From positions 930,001 to 994,000 of the forward strand of contig JAXLQV010000003.1 of assembly GCA_046331465.1 (NCBI GenBank): DNA of 64,000 bases. The letters run 5' to 3'. Position numbers and translations under genes: made by a program. Source of the DNA: UBA5066 sp046331465 (lineage in GTDB: Bacteria; Acidobacteriota; Thermoanaerobaculia; UBA5066). Each line of letters begins with the position of its first letter. The first letter of the stretch is position 1. The notes beneath the pieces are model-generated. The model was not told the origin of the DNA. It saw only the letters and a program-made list of their open reading frames with translations, and made no database searches. This document shows, piece by piece, positions 34,010-41,715 of the stretch.

Positions 34010-36571
34010 ATGACGAGAGAGCAGGCCGAAGGGACGGACAGGAACGCGATCGACGCGGTTCGCGCGGCGGCCGAGGCCGGCGATGCGGCCGCGCAGCTCG
34101 ACCTCGGGAACCGTTACTTCTACGGCAACGGCGTCGAGCGCGACCCGGCGGCGGCCTACTCGTGGATGAGGCGGGCGGCGGAGGCCGGGCTTGCCGAGGC
34201 GAAGTCGAAGGTCGGGTACTTCCTCACGTACGGCGTGGGCGTGGCGGCGGACCCGAAGGCCGCGATCCCGTGGTTCCTCGCGGCGCTTCGCGGCGGCTAC
34301 GCGAAGGCCGGGTACAACCTCGGGGAGGCGTACCGGAAGGGGAGGAAGGTCACCTTCAGCCCGAGGCGCGCCTGGTTCTTCTACTCGAAGGCGGTCGAGC
34401 TGGGGCAGGAGGCCGCGAACTTCGGCCTCGCGGCTCTCTGCTACGAGGGCCTCGGGGTCCCGAGGGACACGCGGAAGGCGCTCGAGCTGCTGCGGCGCGG
34501 GCTGCGCGGCGGCGACCCGGAGGCCGTCGTCGAGATGGGGCGCTTCTTCCGGGAGGGCGTCGCCGACCCCGAGGACCTCGCCGAGGCCGAGGCGCGGGCG
34601 CTCGCCTTCCACCGGCCCGGCAATCTCGACTCCCTCAAGCCCCTCTTCCTGCTCCGGCGCGAAGCGTGCGCCCTGCCGACTCCCCCTCCCGGTCTCGACG
34701 CCGTGAACGCGGAGCTGAACCGGCGGCAGGCGATCGGCAAGGAGCACGAGCCCCCGAAGCTGGACGAGGCGGGCCTCGCGGCGCTCCGGGCGAAGGCCGA
34801 CGCGGGTGACGCGGAGGCGGGCTATCGCCTCGGACGAGTGCTTCTCCTGAGGGAGAGTTCCGCCACGGTCGAGGCGCTGGCACGGCTTCTTCGGTCCGCC
34901 GACGCGGGCCACACCGCCGCCGCGTTCCAGGCGGGGACGCTCCTCTACCACGGCTGGGGCGTCCCGCAGGACGTTCCTCGCGCGCTCGCGCTCCTCGAGA
35001 GCTCGGCGAACGCGGGGAACGCCGACGCGGCCCGCTTCCTCGCGCTCGCCTATGACGGCTTCGGAGGCCACGTCCCGAAGGACCCCGAGATCGCGATGCG
35101 CTGGTGGAACGAGGGCGCCCGCCTCGGCGACCGCCACGCCGCCTGGTTCGTCGGGCAGCTGCTCCTCGAGGAGGACGCCACGCCGGAAGGACGGGCGCGC
35201 GGGATGGAGCTGATCGAGCACGCGGCCGAGCACGGCTTCCCGCAGGCGTGCGGGTACCTCGGCTACCTGAGGGCGCGGGACTTCGGGCCCTGCGACGACC
35301 TCCTGGAGGAGTTCGCGTTCCCACTCCTCCGCCTCGGGGCGATCCGCGGCGACTACAACGCCGCCCGCTACCTTGCGAAGTCGCTCCGAAGGCTCGGGGG
35401 GCGGGAGCGGCTCGGCGAGGCGGTCTACTGGCTCCACGAGGCGTCCCGCCGGGATGCCGCGGCGGCCCGGATGCTCGGGGAGTTTCACGCGCGCGGCGTC
35501 GGCGTGCCTCGGAGCGATGCGACCGCCGCGGCGTGGCTCGCTTTCGCGGCCGAGGAAGGCGACCTGGAAGCGGCCGAGATGCTCGCGCGGGGCTTCCTCG
35601 ACGGGATCGGCGTGCCGCGCGACCCGCTCCTCGCGATTCGGCTCGCGGAGCGCGCCGCCGGCGCCGGGTACGGCAGGGGCGCCCGGCTCCTCGGGCGGAT
35701 CTTCGAGGACGGTCTCGGCGTTCGTCGCGACGATGCACGGGCCGCGGCCTGGTACGGCAGAGGGGCCGAGCTGGGCGAGAAGATCTCGATGTACTGCCTC
35801 GCGCTCATGCTGTTCGACGGGCGGGGCGTCGAGCCGGACCCTGCCCGCGCCGTCTCGTGGCTCGAGAAGGCCACAGAAGAAGGAGACGCCGACGGGCGCC
35901 ACCTCCTCGCGCTGATGCTCTTTCGGGGCGAAGGCACGGAGCCCGATCCGGCCCGCGCCCGAGGCCTCTTCCTCGGCGCTGCCAGCGACGGGCACCTTCC
36001 CTCGCGCTTCACGACGCTCGAGGAGGAGGCGGTCCGCTTTCGGCCCGCCGCGACGCGGCCCCGGGACTTCGTGAGGCGGATCGCCGAGCTCGCGGCCGAC
36101 CGCGACTCCCTCCCCGCGACCTCGGGTCTCGATGCCGGGATCCTGGTCTGGAACGGCGACGTGGGCCTCATCCACGACGACGCCCTGGCCGCGGAGCTCT
36201 TCCGCGCGGCGGCCACGAAGGGGAGCGCTCTCGCCGCGGCCTGCCTCTCTCACGTGCTCGAGGCCGCGGGCGAGGACGAGGAGGCGATGGAGTGGCTCGA
36301 GGCGGCCGCCCGCGCAGGCCTGGCAGGAGCGCAGCGGCACCTCGCCTTCCGGCTCGTCGAGACCGGGCGCGCGACCCGGGAAGACGACCGCGTCGTCCGT
36401 CTCCTCGAGAGCGCCGCCGAGCAGGGCGACGCCCTCGCCTGCGCCGAGTTCGCCCGTCTCCTGGAGGCAGGCGACCTGCCGGCCGACGCCCGCCGGGCCG
36501 AACGCGTCGGCGCGCTCCGGCGCTGCGCGGTCGAGGGCGGGTACCCGCAGGAGGCGATGGGTAGAGACTGA
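34010..36571 (+). CDS. Large Sel1-repeat protein
   Basis: 853 aa, ATG at 34010 with GCGGAGG just upstream; longer in-frame readings from 33005 lack Sel1 character and were rejected. It is almost entirely made of about eighteen Sel1-like (TPR-related) repeats, each roughly 36 residues and of the form A-x2-G-x2-x-A-x-x-x-LG-x2-Y-x2-G-x-GV-x-x-D-x-x-x-A-x-x-W-x-x-x-AA. One non-repeat gap occurs around 225-270. No signal peptide or membrane segment is seen, so it is probably a cytoplasmic protein-binding scaffold. The lipoprotein nuclease gene starts four bases after its stop. Sel1 proteins often serve as signalling adaptors; no partner is proven. Confidence 0.9.
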   Translation: MTREQAEGTDRNAIDAVRAAAEAGDAAAQLDLGNRYFYGNGVERDPAAAYSWMRRAAEAGLAEAKSKVGYFLTYGVGVAADPKAAIPWFLAALRGGYAKAGYNLGEAYRKGRKVTFSPRRAWFFYSKAVELGQEAANFGLAALCYEGLGVPRDTRKALELLRRGLRGGDPEAVVEMGRFFREGVADPEDLAEAEARALAFHRPGNLDSLKPLFLLRREACALPTPPPGLDAVNAELNRRQAIGKEHEPPKLDEAGLAALRAKADAGDAEAGYRLGRVLLLRESSATVEALARLLRSADAGHTAAAFQAGTLLYHGWGVPQDVPRALALLESSANAGNADAARFLALAYDGFGGHVPKDPEIAMRWWNEGARLGDRHAAWFVGQLLLEEDATPEGRARGMELIEHAAEHGFPQACGYLGYLRARDFGPCDDLLEEFAFPLLRLGAIRGDYNAARYLAKSLRRLGGRERLGEAVYWLHEASRRDAAAARMLGEFHARGVGVPRSDATAAAWLAFAAEEGDLEAAEMLARGFLDGIGVPRDPLLAIRLAERAAGAGYGRGARLLGRIFEDGLGVRRDDARAAAWYGRGAELGEKISMYCLALMLFDGRGVEPDPARAVSWLEKATEEGDADGRHLLALMLFRGEGTEPDPARARGLFLGAASDGHLPSRFTTLEEEAVRFRPAATRPRDFVRRIAELAADRDSLPATSGLDAGILVWNGDVGLIHDDALAAELFRAAATKGSALAAACLSHVLEAAGEDEEAMEWLEAAARAGLAGAQRHLAFRLVETGRATREDDRVVRLLESAAEQGDALACAEFARLLEAGDLPADARRAERVGALRRCAVEGGYPQEAMGRD

Positions 36572-36575
36572 CGCG

Positions 36576-37073
36576 ATGCGGCCGAGACGCTCCGCGACGC
36601 TCTTCCTCGCCTTCCTCCTGGCGGCGATCGCGTTCTCCGGCTGTCCTCGCCGCCCGAGCCGCGAGCCCTTCGACGCGCGGGTCGTCGGCGTCACCGACGG
36701 CGACACGATCACCGTCCTCGCCGGGACGACGCAGGTGAAGGTGCGGCTGAACGGGATCGACTGCCCGGAGAAGGGGCAGCCCTTCGGCGCGCGGGCGAAG
36801 CAGCTGACGTCGGAGCTGGCGTTCGGGAAGAACGTTACGGTGAAGCCGGCCGGCGTGGATCGCTACGGCCGCACGCTCGGCGAGGTGCTCCTTCCCGACG
36901 GGCGCGTCCTGAACCAGGAGCTCGTCGCGGCGGGGATGGCGTGGCACTACACCCGCTACTCGAAGGACGAGACGCTCGCGCGGCTCGAGCGCCGCGCGCG
37001 GGAAGGGCGACTGGGGCTCTGGGCGGAGCCGAATCCGGTTCCGCCGTGGGAGTACCGGGCCGAGGCGCGCTGA
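36576..37073 (+). CDS. Staphylococcal-nuclease-like (SNase/TNase) lipoprotein
   Basis: 165 aa. The N-terminus MRPRRSATLFLAFLLAAIAFSGC is a lipoprotein signal with the lipid-attachment Cys near residue 23 (split: hydrophobic run then FSGC). The mature part has the SNase fold with VVGVTDGDTITV, KVRLNGIDCPEKGQPFG, DRYGRTLGEV and NQELVAAGMAWHY; the Arg and Glu of the family active site (R in VRLNGID, E in CPEKG, R in YGRT) are present. It would degrade nucleic acids at the envelope. It is packed four bases behind the Sel1 gene. Confidence 0.9.
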   Translation: MRPRRSATLFLAFLLAAIAFSGCPRRPSREPFDARVVGVTDGDTITVLAGTTQVKVRLNGIDCPEKGQPFGARAKQLTSELAFGKNVTVKPAGVDRYGRTLGEVLLPDGRVLNQELVAAGMAWHYTRYSKDETLARLERRAREGRLGLWAEPNPVPPWEYRAEAR

Positions 37074-37074
37074 G

Positions 37075-37638
37075 GTGGCCGGCATGGCGGAGCCCGTCAT
37101 CGACCTCGACTTCCGGCCCAGGTCTCTCGTCCCCTGGCTGAGGGGCGGCCAGCGGCAGATCAGCCTGGGCGTGCCCGGCGGCGACGAGGGCGGCTACGTC
37201 ATCACCTGTCCCCTTCCCAGGGTCCCGCGTGCGCGGCGCGCGCGGCGCTGCCCGAACGGCCGCTACTACCTCGCCACGTTCGCGATGGAGCCGAGTGAAA
37301 CCGTCTACCCCTGCCGGGGATTCCTGCTGGCGCGCCCGGTCAAGGGGCGACGGTTCGAGATCGAGGACAGCAGGAACACGAGGAAAGGGGTCGAGTCGTT
37401 CGGCCGGGCCGTCGTGCCCAGGATCCCGTCGATGAGGGAGATGGTCGCCGTGATCGACGGCGCCCTGAATCTCGGCGGGGAGGAGTTCGGGCCGGCCCTC
37501 TCCACGTGGCAGGAGACGCTTCGCGGGCGCTACCGGAAGTACCCCGGGGAGTGGTCGTTCTGGGTCCGGTCGCTGAACTACCCACAGCTCGAGGCGTGGT
37601 ATCGGCGCCAGTGGGAGGAGCTGGACCTGAAGGCGTAG
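37075..37638 (+). CDS. Hypothetical protein
   Basis: 187 aa from a GTG directly after the nuclease stop; an ATG three codons in is the alternative. No known domain. Features include VPWLRGGQRQISLG, GGYVITCPLPRVPR with a basic RARRARRC stretch, and a C-terminal WVRSLNYPQLEAWYRRQWEELD. No signal peptide. Third gene of a compact Sel1-nuclease-unknown operon. Confidence 0.62.
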   Translation: MAGMAEPVIDLDFRPRSLVPWLRGGQRQISLGVPGGDEGGYVITCPLPRVPRARRARRCPNGRYYLATFAMEPSETVYPCRGFLLARPVKGRRFEIEDSRNTRKGVESFGRAVVPRIPSMREMVAVIDGALNLGGEEFGPALSTWQETLRGRYRKYPGEWSFWVRSLNYPQLEAWYRRQWEELDLKA

Positions 37639-37700
37639 GAGGGAACGACGCCCGGGGGGCTTCGCGGCGGCGAGTCCCCGACAGGAGGAGTCGATCCGTC

Positions 37701-38339
37701 CTACTTCACCTGCTGAACGAATCGGCCGTTGTAGAAGACGGTGTCCCGTCGCGGGTCCGAAGGCTGGACGAGGCCCCCTTCGTCCTCGGGGCAGCCCACC
37801 GGTCCCCGCTTCTCGAAGGTCCGGTCGGCCCCGGCGGAGGTGACCCGGTAATTCTGTCGGTCCTTCGTCACCTCGACCCGGTAGGGCGTGCCCCACGCAT
37901 CCGCGCGGGGCATCACCCGAACGTACGCCGGGCTCAGGAGCTTCTCCAGCACATCGAGCGTCCCGGACGGGTACTCGTGGTTGTCGACCGCGAAGGCCTC
38001 CATCGCGACGGCGAGGGTCCGGATCTCCCCCTGCGTCCGCTGGACCTTCGCGGCCTCCACGGAGCGCTCGCGCTCCATCGCTTCAGGGTCGACGACGCTC
38101 TTCGGGTCCGACTCGCCCTTGAGGCCCGGGGCGGGCGAGCCCTTCGCGCCGGCAGGCTCCTTCGGGACGTCGGCGGCGAGCCCCTGTTCGTCGCGGGCGA
38201 GGCCGGCGTGCTGCGCGAGGAGCCCGCGGGCGGCATCGAGCCCCGGATTCGAAGGCGACGGCGCCGCCCCCGCTCCCGGCGCCTCGACGGCGAGGCCCGA
38301 GGAGAAGGCGACGAGGAGAGCCCATACGAGCCACTTCAT
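37701..38339 (-). CDS. Secreted protein with GspG-like C-terminal domain
   Basis: 212 aa, ATG preceded by AAGGAGG. The N-terminus MKWLVWALLVAFSSGLA is a Sec-type signal ending near AGAAPS, not a type IV prepilin leader. After a low-complexity linker, residues ~100-212 resemble the periplasmic part of the major pseudopilin GspG: QGEIRTLAVAMEAFAVDNHEYPS, LEKLLSPAYVRVMPRADAWG, TPYRVEV and NYRVTSAGADR. The missing N-terminal pilin helix means it cannot polymerise in the usual way. It lies just downstream of ssrA on the same strand, separated by a terminator. Confidence 0.78.
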   Translation of the reverse strand: MKWLVWALLVAFSSGLAVEAPGAGAAPSPSNPGLDAARGLLAQHAGLARDEQGLAADVPKEPAGAKGSPAPGLKGESDPKSVVDPEAMERERSVEAAKVQRTQGEIRTLAVAMEAFAVDNHEYPSGTLDVLEKLLSPAYVRVMPRADAWGTPYRVEVTKDRQNYRVTSAGADRTFEKRGPVGCPEDEGGLVQPSDPRRDTVFYNGRFVQQVK

Positions 38340-38459
38340 CCGGACACCTCCTTGCAGTCTGCTGCCGCGAACCGTAGCACGCGCCGGCCAGCCTCGGGCT
38401 TCGGGGCAGGGACGGGGTCCGTTCGGAAAGGCTCCCGTCGGCGGGGTCAGAAAAGGTTC

Positions 38460-38487
38460 GGGGGAGACCCGTTTCCGGGTCTCCCCC
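38460..38487 (-). terminator. Intrinsic terminator of ssrA
   Basis: GGGGGAGACCCG-TTTC-CGGGTCTCCCCC is a perfect 12-bp stem with a 4-base loop starting five bases beyond the tmRNA CCA end, followed on the minus strand by GAACCTTTTCTG. Confidence 0.8.
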
Positions 38488-38491
38488 GATA

Positions 38492-38850
38492 TGGTGGAGG
38501 CGGGGGGAGTCGAACCCCCGTCCGAAGCGACCGTGCGTCGAGATTCTCCACGCTCAGTCCCGACTTGTTTTCTCGTCGCCGCGCTTCCGGGTCGGAACGG
38601 CCAGGCGCAGCGACCAGCCTGAAACGTCTCGGACCTCGCCTTCAGGTGGCGGGCTTCGGTCCCAGCCTGGCTTTCTCAACACGGCCTCGGGGCGCTCCAG
38701 GCTGGCTCCCCGAACCGCGTCACGGCTTAGGCCGCGAGAGCGAGTTCGCTGTCGTTGGCAGCTTTTGTTTACCGCTGTTTTTACGAGTCAGGCGGCGTGC
38801 TCGGCGTGCTCCTCGATCGCGAGATGCCCCGTCGAAACCGGGTCGCCCCC
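38492..38850 (-). ncRNA. ssrA: Transfer-messenger RNA (tmRNA)
   Basis: The tmRNA runs from GGGGGCGACC at 38850 to the CCA end at 38492-38494, 359 bases. The two ends pair as a 7-bp acceptor stem (5' GGGGGCG with CGCCTCC, one G-U). The 5' part has the conserved CCGGTTTCGACGGGG. The 3' part is a tRNA-like T-arm with GTTCGACTCC. The tag reading frame at 38762-38727 encodes AANDSELALAA and then TAA. tmRNA frees ribosomes stalled on broken messages, with SmpB. It is one of the favoured integration sites of genomic islands, and its 3' end points to the defence island on the left. Confidence 0.95.
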
Positions 38851-38862
38851 GTGATCGCCTTC

Positions 38863-38868
38863 ATTGTA
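38863..38868 (-). promoter_or_regulatory. Probable -10 box of ssrA
   Basis: TACAAT on the minus strand, 12 bases before the mature tmRNA 5' end. No good -35 at 16-18 bases; a TTGACC seven bases upstream is too close. Confidence 0.45.
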
Positions 38869-38916
38869 CCGCCCGGGTCAAGGCGGACCGGCCGCGCGCC
38901 CCGCCCGGGCGGATCC

Positions 38917-40035
38917 TCAGGCGAGATCGCGGAGGAAGGCCAGGGCCGGTGCGACCCGGATCCCGTCGGGAGTGACGTAGTCCTTCGTCCCCGTCTCCGA
39001 GAGCTGCCAGGCTTGCGCCTTCGGGAAGCGCGCGCGGAGGTATTTCAGGCCGCGATCGACGTCCTGGTCCCCTCTCTTCGCCTCGACGAGGAGGATCGGG
39101 TTGCGGCCCTCCACGACGACGAAGTCGACCTCGCGCCCGTCGGTGTCGCGGAAGTAGCGCAGCTCGAGGTCGCGGCCCTTCGCGTCCTGCTCGAAGTGGA
39201 CCCACTTCAGGAGATGCGAGGCGACGAGGTTCTCGAAGCGGGACGCCTCGGCCGGGACGAGCGACCAGTCGAAGTGGTAGTGCTTCTGCTCCTTCTTCAC
39301 GGCCCGGAGTCGCGGCGCGCCGAAGGGCGCGAGGCGGAAGACCGCGTAGAGGCGCTCGAGGACGCTCACCCACCGCGCGACCGTCTTGTGCGCGACCTGG
39401 AGGTCCTCCCTGAGGGCGTTGAGCGAGAGCGGCGCGCCGACGAGCTCGGGGAGGCGCAGGGCGAGGAGCTCGAGGCTGCCGAGGTCGGAGACGCGCTCGA
39501 GGTCAGCGACCTCCTCGCGGACGAGAAGGTTCCGGTACTCGCGGGCCCAGCGCCGGGCCGCCACTTCGGAGCCGGAGAAGAACGGCTCGGGAAAGCCGCC
39601 GAGGGTCAGCAGGTCGCGAAGCTCCCCGGCGCGCCGGAGCTTCAGCTCGGCGACGGAGAGCGGGTGGAGGCGAAGCAGGTGGTAGCGGCCCTGCAGGGAG
39701 TCGCCCCCGTAGCGGTAGAGGTCGAGGCGGGCGCTCCCGGTCACGAGGATCCTCTGGCCGGCCCGGCGATCGTCGAAGAGCCCTTTCAGGAACCCCCTCC
39801 ACTGGCGGTACTTGTGGATCTCGTCGAAGGCCCACAGCCTGCCGGGAGGGAGCTCGCGGCGAAGGATCCGCTCCCGGTCGGCGGCGACGTCCCAGCTCAG
39901 GTACCCGGCCTTCGCGCCGGGAAGCCCCTTCGCCAGGGTCGTCTTCCCCACCTGCCGCGGCCCCGCGACGAACGTCATCTTCTCGCGCAGGTCGTGCACG
40001 ACCTGCGGGACGAGGTAGCGCGGCGTTCCGCTCAC
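38917..40035 (-). CDS. AAA ATPase with DUF4143 domain
   Basis: 372 aa from a GTG. N-terminal AAA_14 ATPase with FVAGPRQVGKTTLAKGL (Walker A), WAFDEIHKYRQWRGFLK (Walker B), then the sensor motif RILVTGSARLDLYR. The C-terminal DUF4143 half has a winged-helix part (LSLNALREDLQVAHKTVARWV) and a PD-(D/E)xK-like end (DGREVDFVVVEGRNPILLVEAKRG) with D, E and K in place. Function of this widespread accessory family is unknown; DNA binding or nuclease activity is implied. Two palindromes lie directly upstream (40054-40103), suggesting autoregulation. Confidence 0.88.
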   Translation of the reverse strand: MSGTPRYLVPQVVHDLREKMTFVAGPRQVGKTTLAKGLPGAKAGYLSWDVAADRERILRRELPPGRLWAFDEIHKYRQWRGFLKGLFDDRRAGQRILVTGSARLDLYRYGGDSLQGRYHLLRLHPLSVAELKLRRAGELRDLLTLGGFPEPFFSGSEVAARRWAREYRNLLVREEVADLERVSDLGSLELLALRLPELVGAPLSLNALREDLQVAHKTVARWVSVLERLYAVFRLAPFGAPRLRAVKKEQKHYHFDWSLVPAEASRFENLVASHLLKWVHFEQDAKGRDLELRYFRDTDGREVDFVVVEGRNPILLVEAKRGDQDVDRGLKYLRARFPKAQAWQLSETGTKDYVTPDGIRVAPALAFLRDLA

Positions 40036-40053
40036 GTCGCGAGGCTACTGCGA

Positions 40054-40103
40054 TTTTCGACCGTGGTCAAAAACACTCACTGTGAATTTCGACCCGGGTC
40101 GAA
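40054..40103 (-). promoter_or_regulatory. Twin palindromes upstream of the AAA/DUF4143 gene
   Basis: A near-perfect palindrome TTTTCGACC-GT-GGTCAAAAA (40054-40073) and a perfect 16-bp palindrome TTCGACCCGGGTCGAA (40088-40103) share the half-site TTCGACC. The first begins 19 bases from the GTG start, where a repressor would act. The second also sits 24 bases downstream of the alkB stop and might double as a weak terminator. Confidence 0.45.
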
Positions 40104-40126
40104 GACCGCGGCAGCACGCACCGTCC

Positions 40127-41341
40127 CTACGCGACGATCCCCTGCCCCTCCACCGCCTCCGAGCGGGCCTGCCGCCCGCGGAAGTCGAGGACGCGTCGGT
40201 CCATGACGCGGAACCAGAGGGGCGGGACGGCGGCGAGGAGGATCATCCCGGCGTAGCCGGTAGGGAGCTGCGGCGCCTCGGGGAAGTTGCGGAGCGTCTG
40301 GTAGCGGCGCGCCGGCCAGGCGTGGTGGTCGGAGTGGCGCTGGAGGTGGTAGAGGAAGCCGTTCGTCACGAGGTGGTTGCTGTTCCAGGAGTGGAGCGGC
40401 GTGACGCGCTCGTACTTCCCGTTCGGGAGCCTGCGCCGCTCGAGGCCGTAGTGCTCGAGGTAGTTCACGATCTCGAGGAGCGAGAAGCCGAGGACCGCCT
40501 GGACGACGACGACGAGCGCGGCCGTGGCGCCGGCGCCGATCCCGAGGAGGCCCGGCGCCTCCGGCGCGAGCACCGCGCCCGCGGCGTACGCGGCGGCCAT
40601 GAGGGCGACGGGGAAGAAGACGTTCCGCCACGTCTCGTTCGCGAGGCCGACGGCGCTCCGGCCCGAGCGCGCGAGGCGCTGCCGCTCGAGCTCGAGGCTC
40701 TTGCGGAACGTGCCGATCACCGTCCGCGGGTAGAAGCGCCAGAACGATTCGCGAAAGCGCGCCGAGGCCGGATCCTCGGGCGTGGCGACCATCAGGTGGT
40801 GGCCGAGGTTGTGCTCCTGCGTGAAGTGCCCGTAGAAGGTCGGGTGGAGGAGCGCCTTCGCGAGCCGCTTCTCGAGCCGGCTCGCCTTGTGCCCCAGCTC
40901 GTGCGCGACGACGATGCCGATGCCGGAGAGGATCCCCATCGACCAGGTGTTCCCCGCGTATTCGGCGAGGCTCCAGCCGCCCGCGATCGCGCCGCGAACG
41001 ACGTAGACGAGGACGGCCCAGTAGACCGGGACGAAGGCGTACGTGACGAGCCGGTAGTAGCGCTCGCCGTCCATCGCCTTCTCCTCCTCGGGCGTGTAGT
41101 TCACGCGGTCCTCGCCGACGAGGAAGTCGAGGAGCGGGATCAGGACGAACGCGACGAACGGCGTGAGGTACGCCGCCGCTCCGCCGAACCGGACGCCGAG
41201 GACGACGAGCACCGGCACGACGAAGACGATGAGGTACGTGTACTTCTTGACCCTCTTCCAGACGCGCTGCACGTTCGCCCTCCGCTCGTCCCCGATCTTC
41301 GGTTCGCGCGCATTCTGGCGAATCGGCCCCGGCCGGTTCAA
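40127..41341 (-). CDS. alkB: Alkane 1-monooxygenase (AlkB-type)
   Basis: 404 aa from a TTG at 41341; GTG at 41272 is an alternative and the exact start is uncertain. The membrane-bound diiron histidine boxes are intact: HELGHK, EHNLGHH, the AlkB-specific NYLEHYGLERR, and LQRHSDHHA. Six hydrophobic segments surround them. The enzyme hydroxylates medium or long-chain n-alkanes at the terminal carbon, using rubredoxin electrons in the inner membrane. No rubredoxin gene is adjacent. Divergent from cutA with a 56-base gap. Confidence 0.92.
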   Translation of the reverse strand: MNRPGPIRQNAREPKIGDERRANVQRVWKRVKKYTYLIVFVVPVLVVLGVRFGGAAAYLTPFVAFVLIPLLDFLVGEDRVNYTPEEEKAMDGERYYRLVTYAFVPVYWAVLVYVVRGAIAGGWSLAEYAGNTWSMGILSGIGIVVAHELGHKASRLEKRLAKALLHPTFYGHFTQEHNLGHHLMVATPEDPASARFRESFWRFYPRTVIGTFRKSLELERQRLARSGRSAVGLANETWRNVFFPVALMAAAYAAGAVLAPEAPGLLGIGAGATAALVVVVQAVLGFSLLEIVNYLEHYGLERRRLPNGKYERVTPLHSWNSNHLVTNGFLYHLQRHSDHHAWPARRYQTLRNFPEAPQLPTGYAGMILLAAVPPLWFRVMDRRVLDFRGRQARSEAVEGQGIVA

Positions 41342-41397
41342 GGACGCCCCGGCGCCGCGTATCGCCGGCCCGCCCCGCCGCTGGTAGCGTTCCGGGC

Positions 41398-41715
41398 ATG
41401 ACGACTCCCGTGACGCTCTGCCTGACGACCGTCGGCTCCGAGGAGGATGCCGCCCGCATCGCCCGCCACCTCGTCGAGACGAAGGCCGCCGCGTGCGTCT
41501 CGATCGTCGCGCCGATCCGCTCGATCTACACGTGGAAGGGCGAGTTCCAGGACGAGCGCGAGTGGCTCCTCCTCGTGAAGAGCGCCCGCCCCGCCGAGGA
41601 GCTCCGGGACCTCCTCCGCGCCGTCCACCCGTACGAGGTCCCGGAGTTCCTCGCCTTCCCGGCGAGCTTCGCGGACGAGGCGTACGCGCGGTGGGTCGGG
41701 GAGGGGAGCGTCTAG
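41398..41715 (+). CDS. cutA: Divalent-cation tolerance protein CutA1
   Basis: 105 aa, the usual size. Family hallmarks: LTTVGSEEDAARIARHLVE, AAACVSIVAPIRSIYTWKG, EWLLLVKS, and VHPYEVPEFLAFP. CutA1 is a trimeric PII-like fold protein linked to metal tolerance. Its TAG stop and that of the convergent downstream gene share the same CTAG tetranucleotide (41712-41715). Confidence 0.95.
   Translation: MTTPVTLCLTTVGSEEDAARIARHLVETKAAACVSIVAPIRSIYTWKGEFQDEREWLLLVKSARPAEELRDLLRAVHPYEVPEFLAFPASFADEAYARWVGEGSV

Noticed and set aside
33848..36712. Minus-strand 954-codon frame
   Set aside because: Shadow of the Sel1-repeat gene, whose repeats are unmistakable.
38876..38881. TTGACC as the -35 box of ssrA
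   Set aside because: Only seven bases from the TACAAT box; too close for a sigma-70 promoter.
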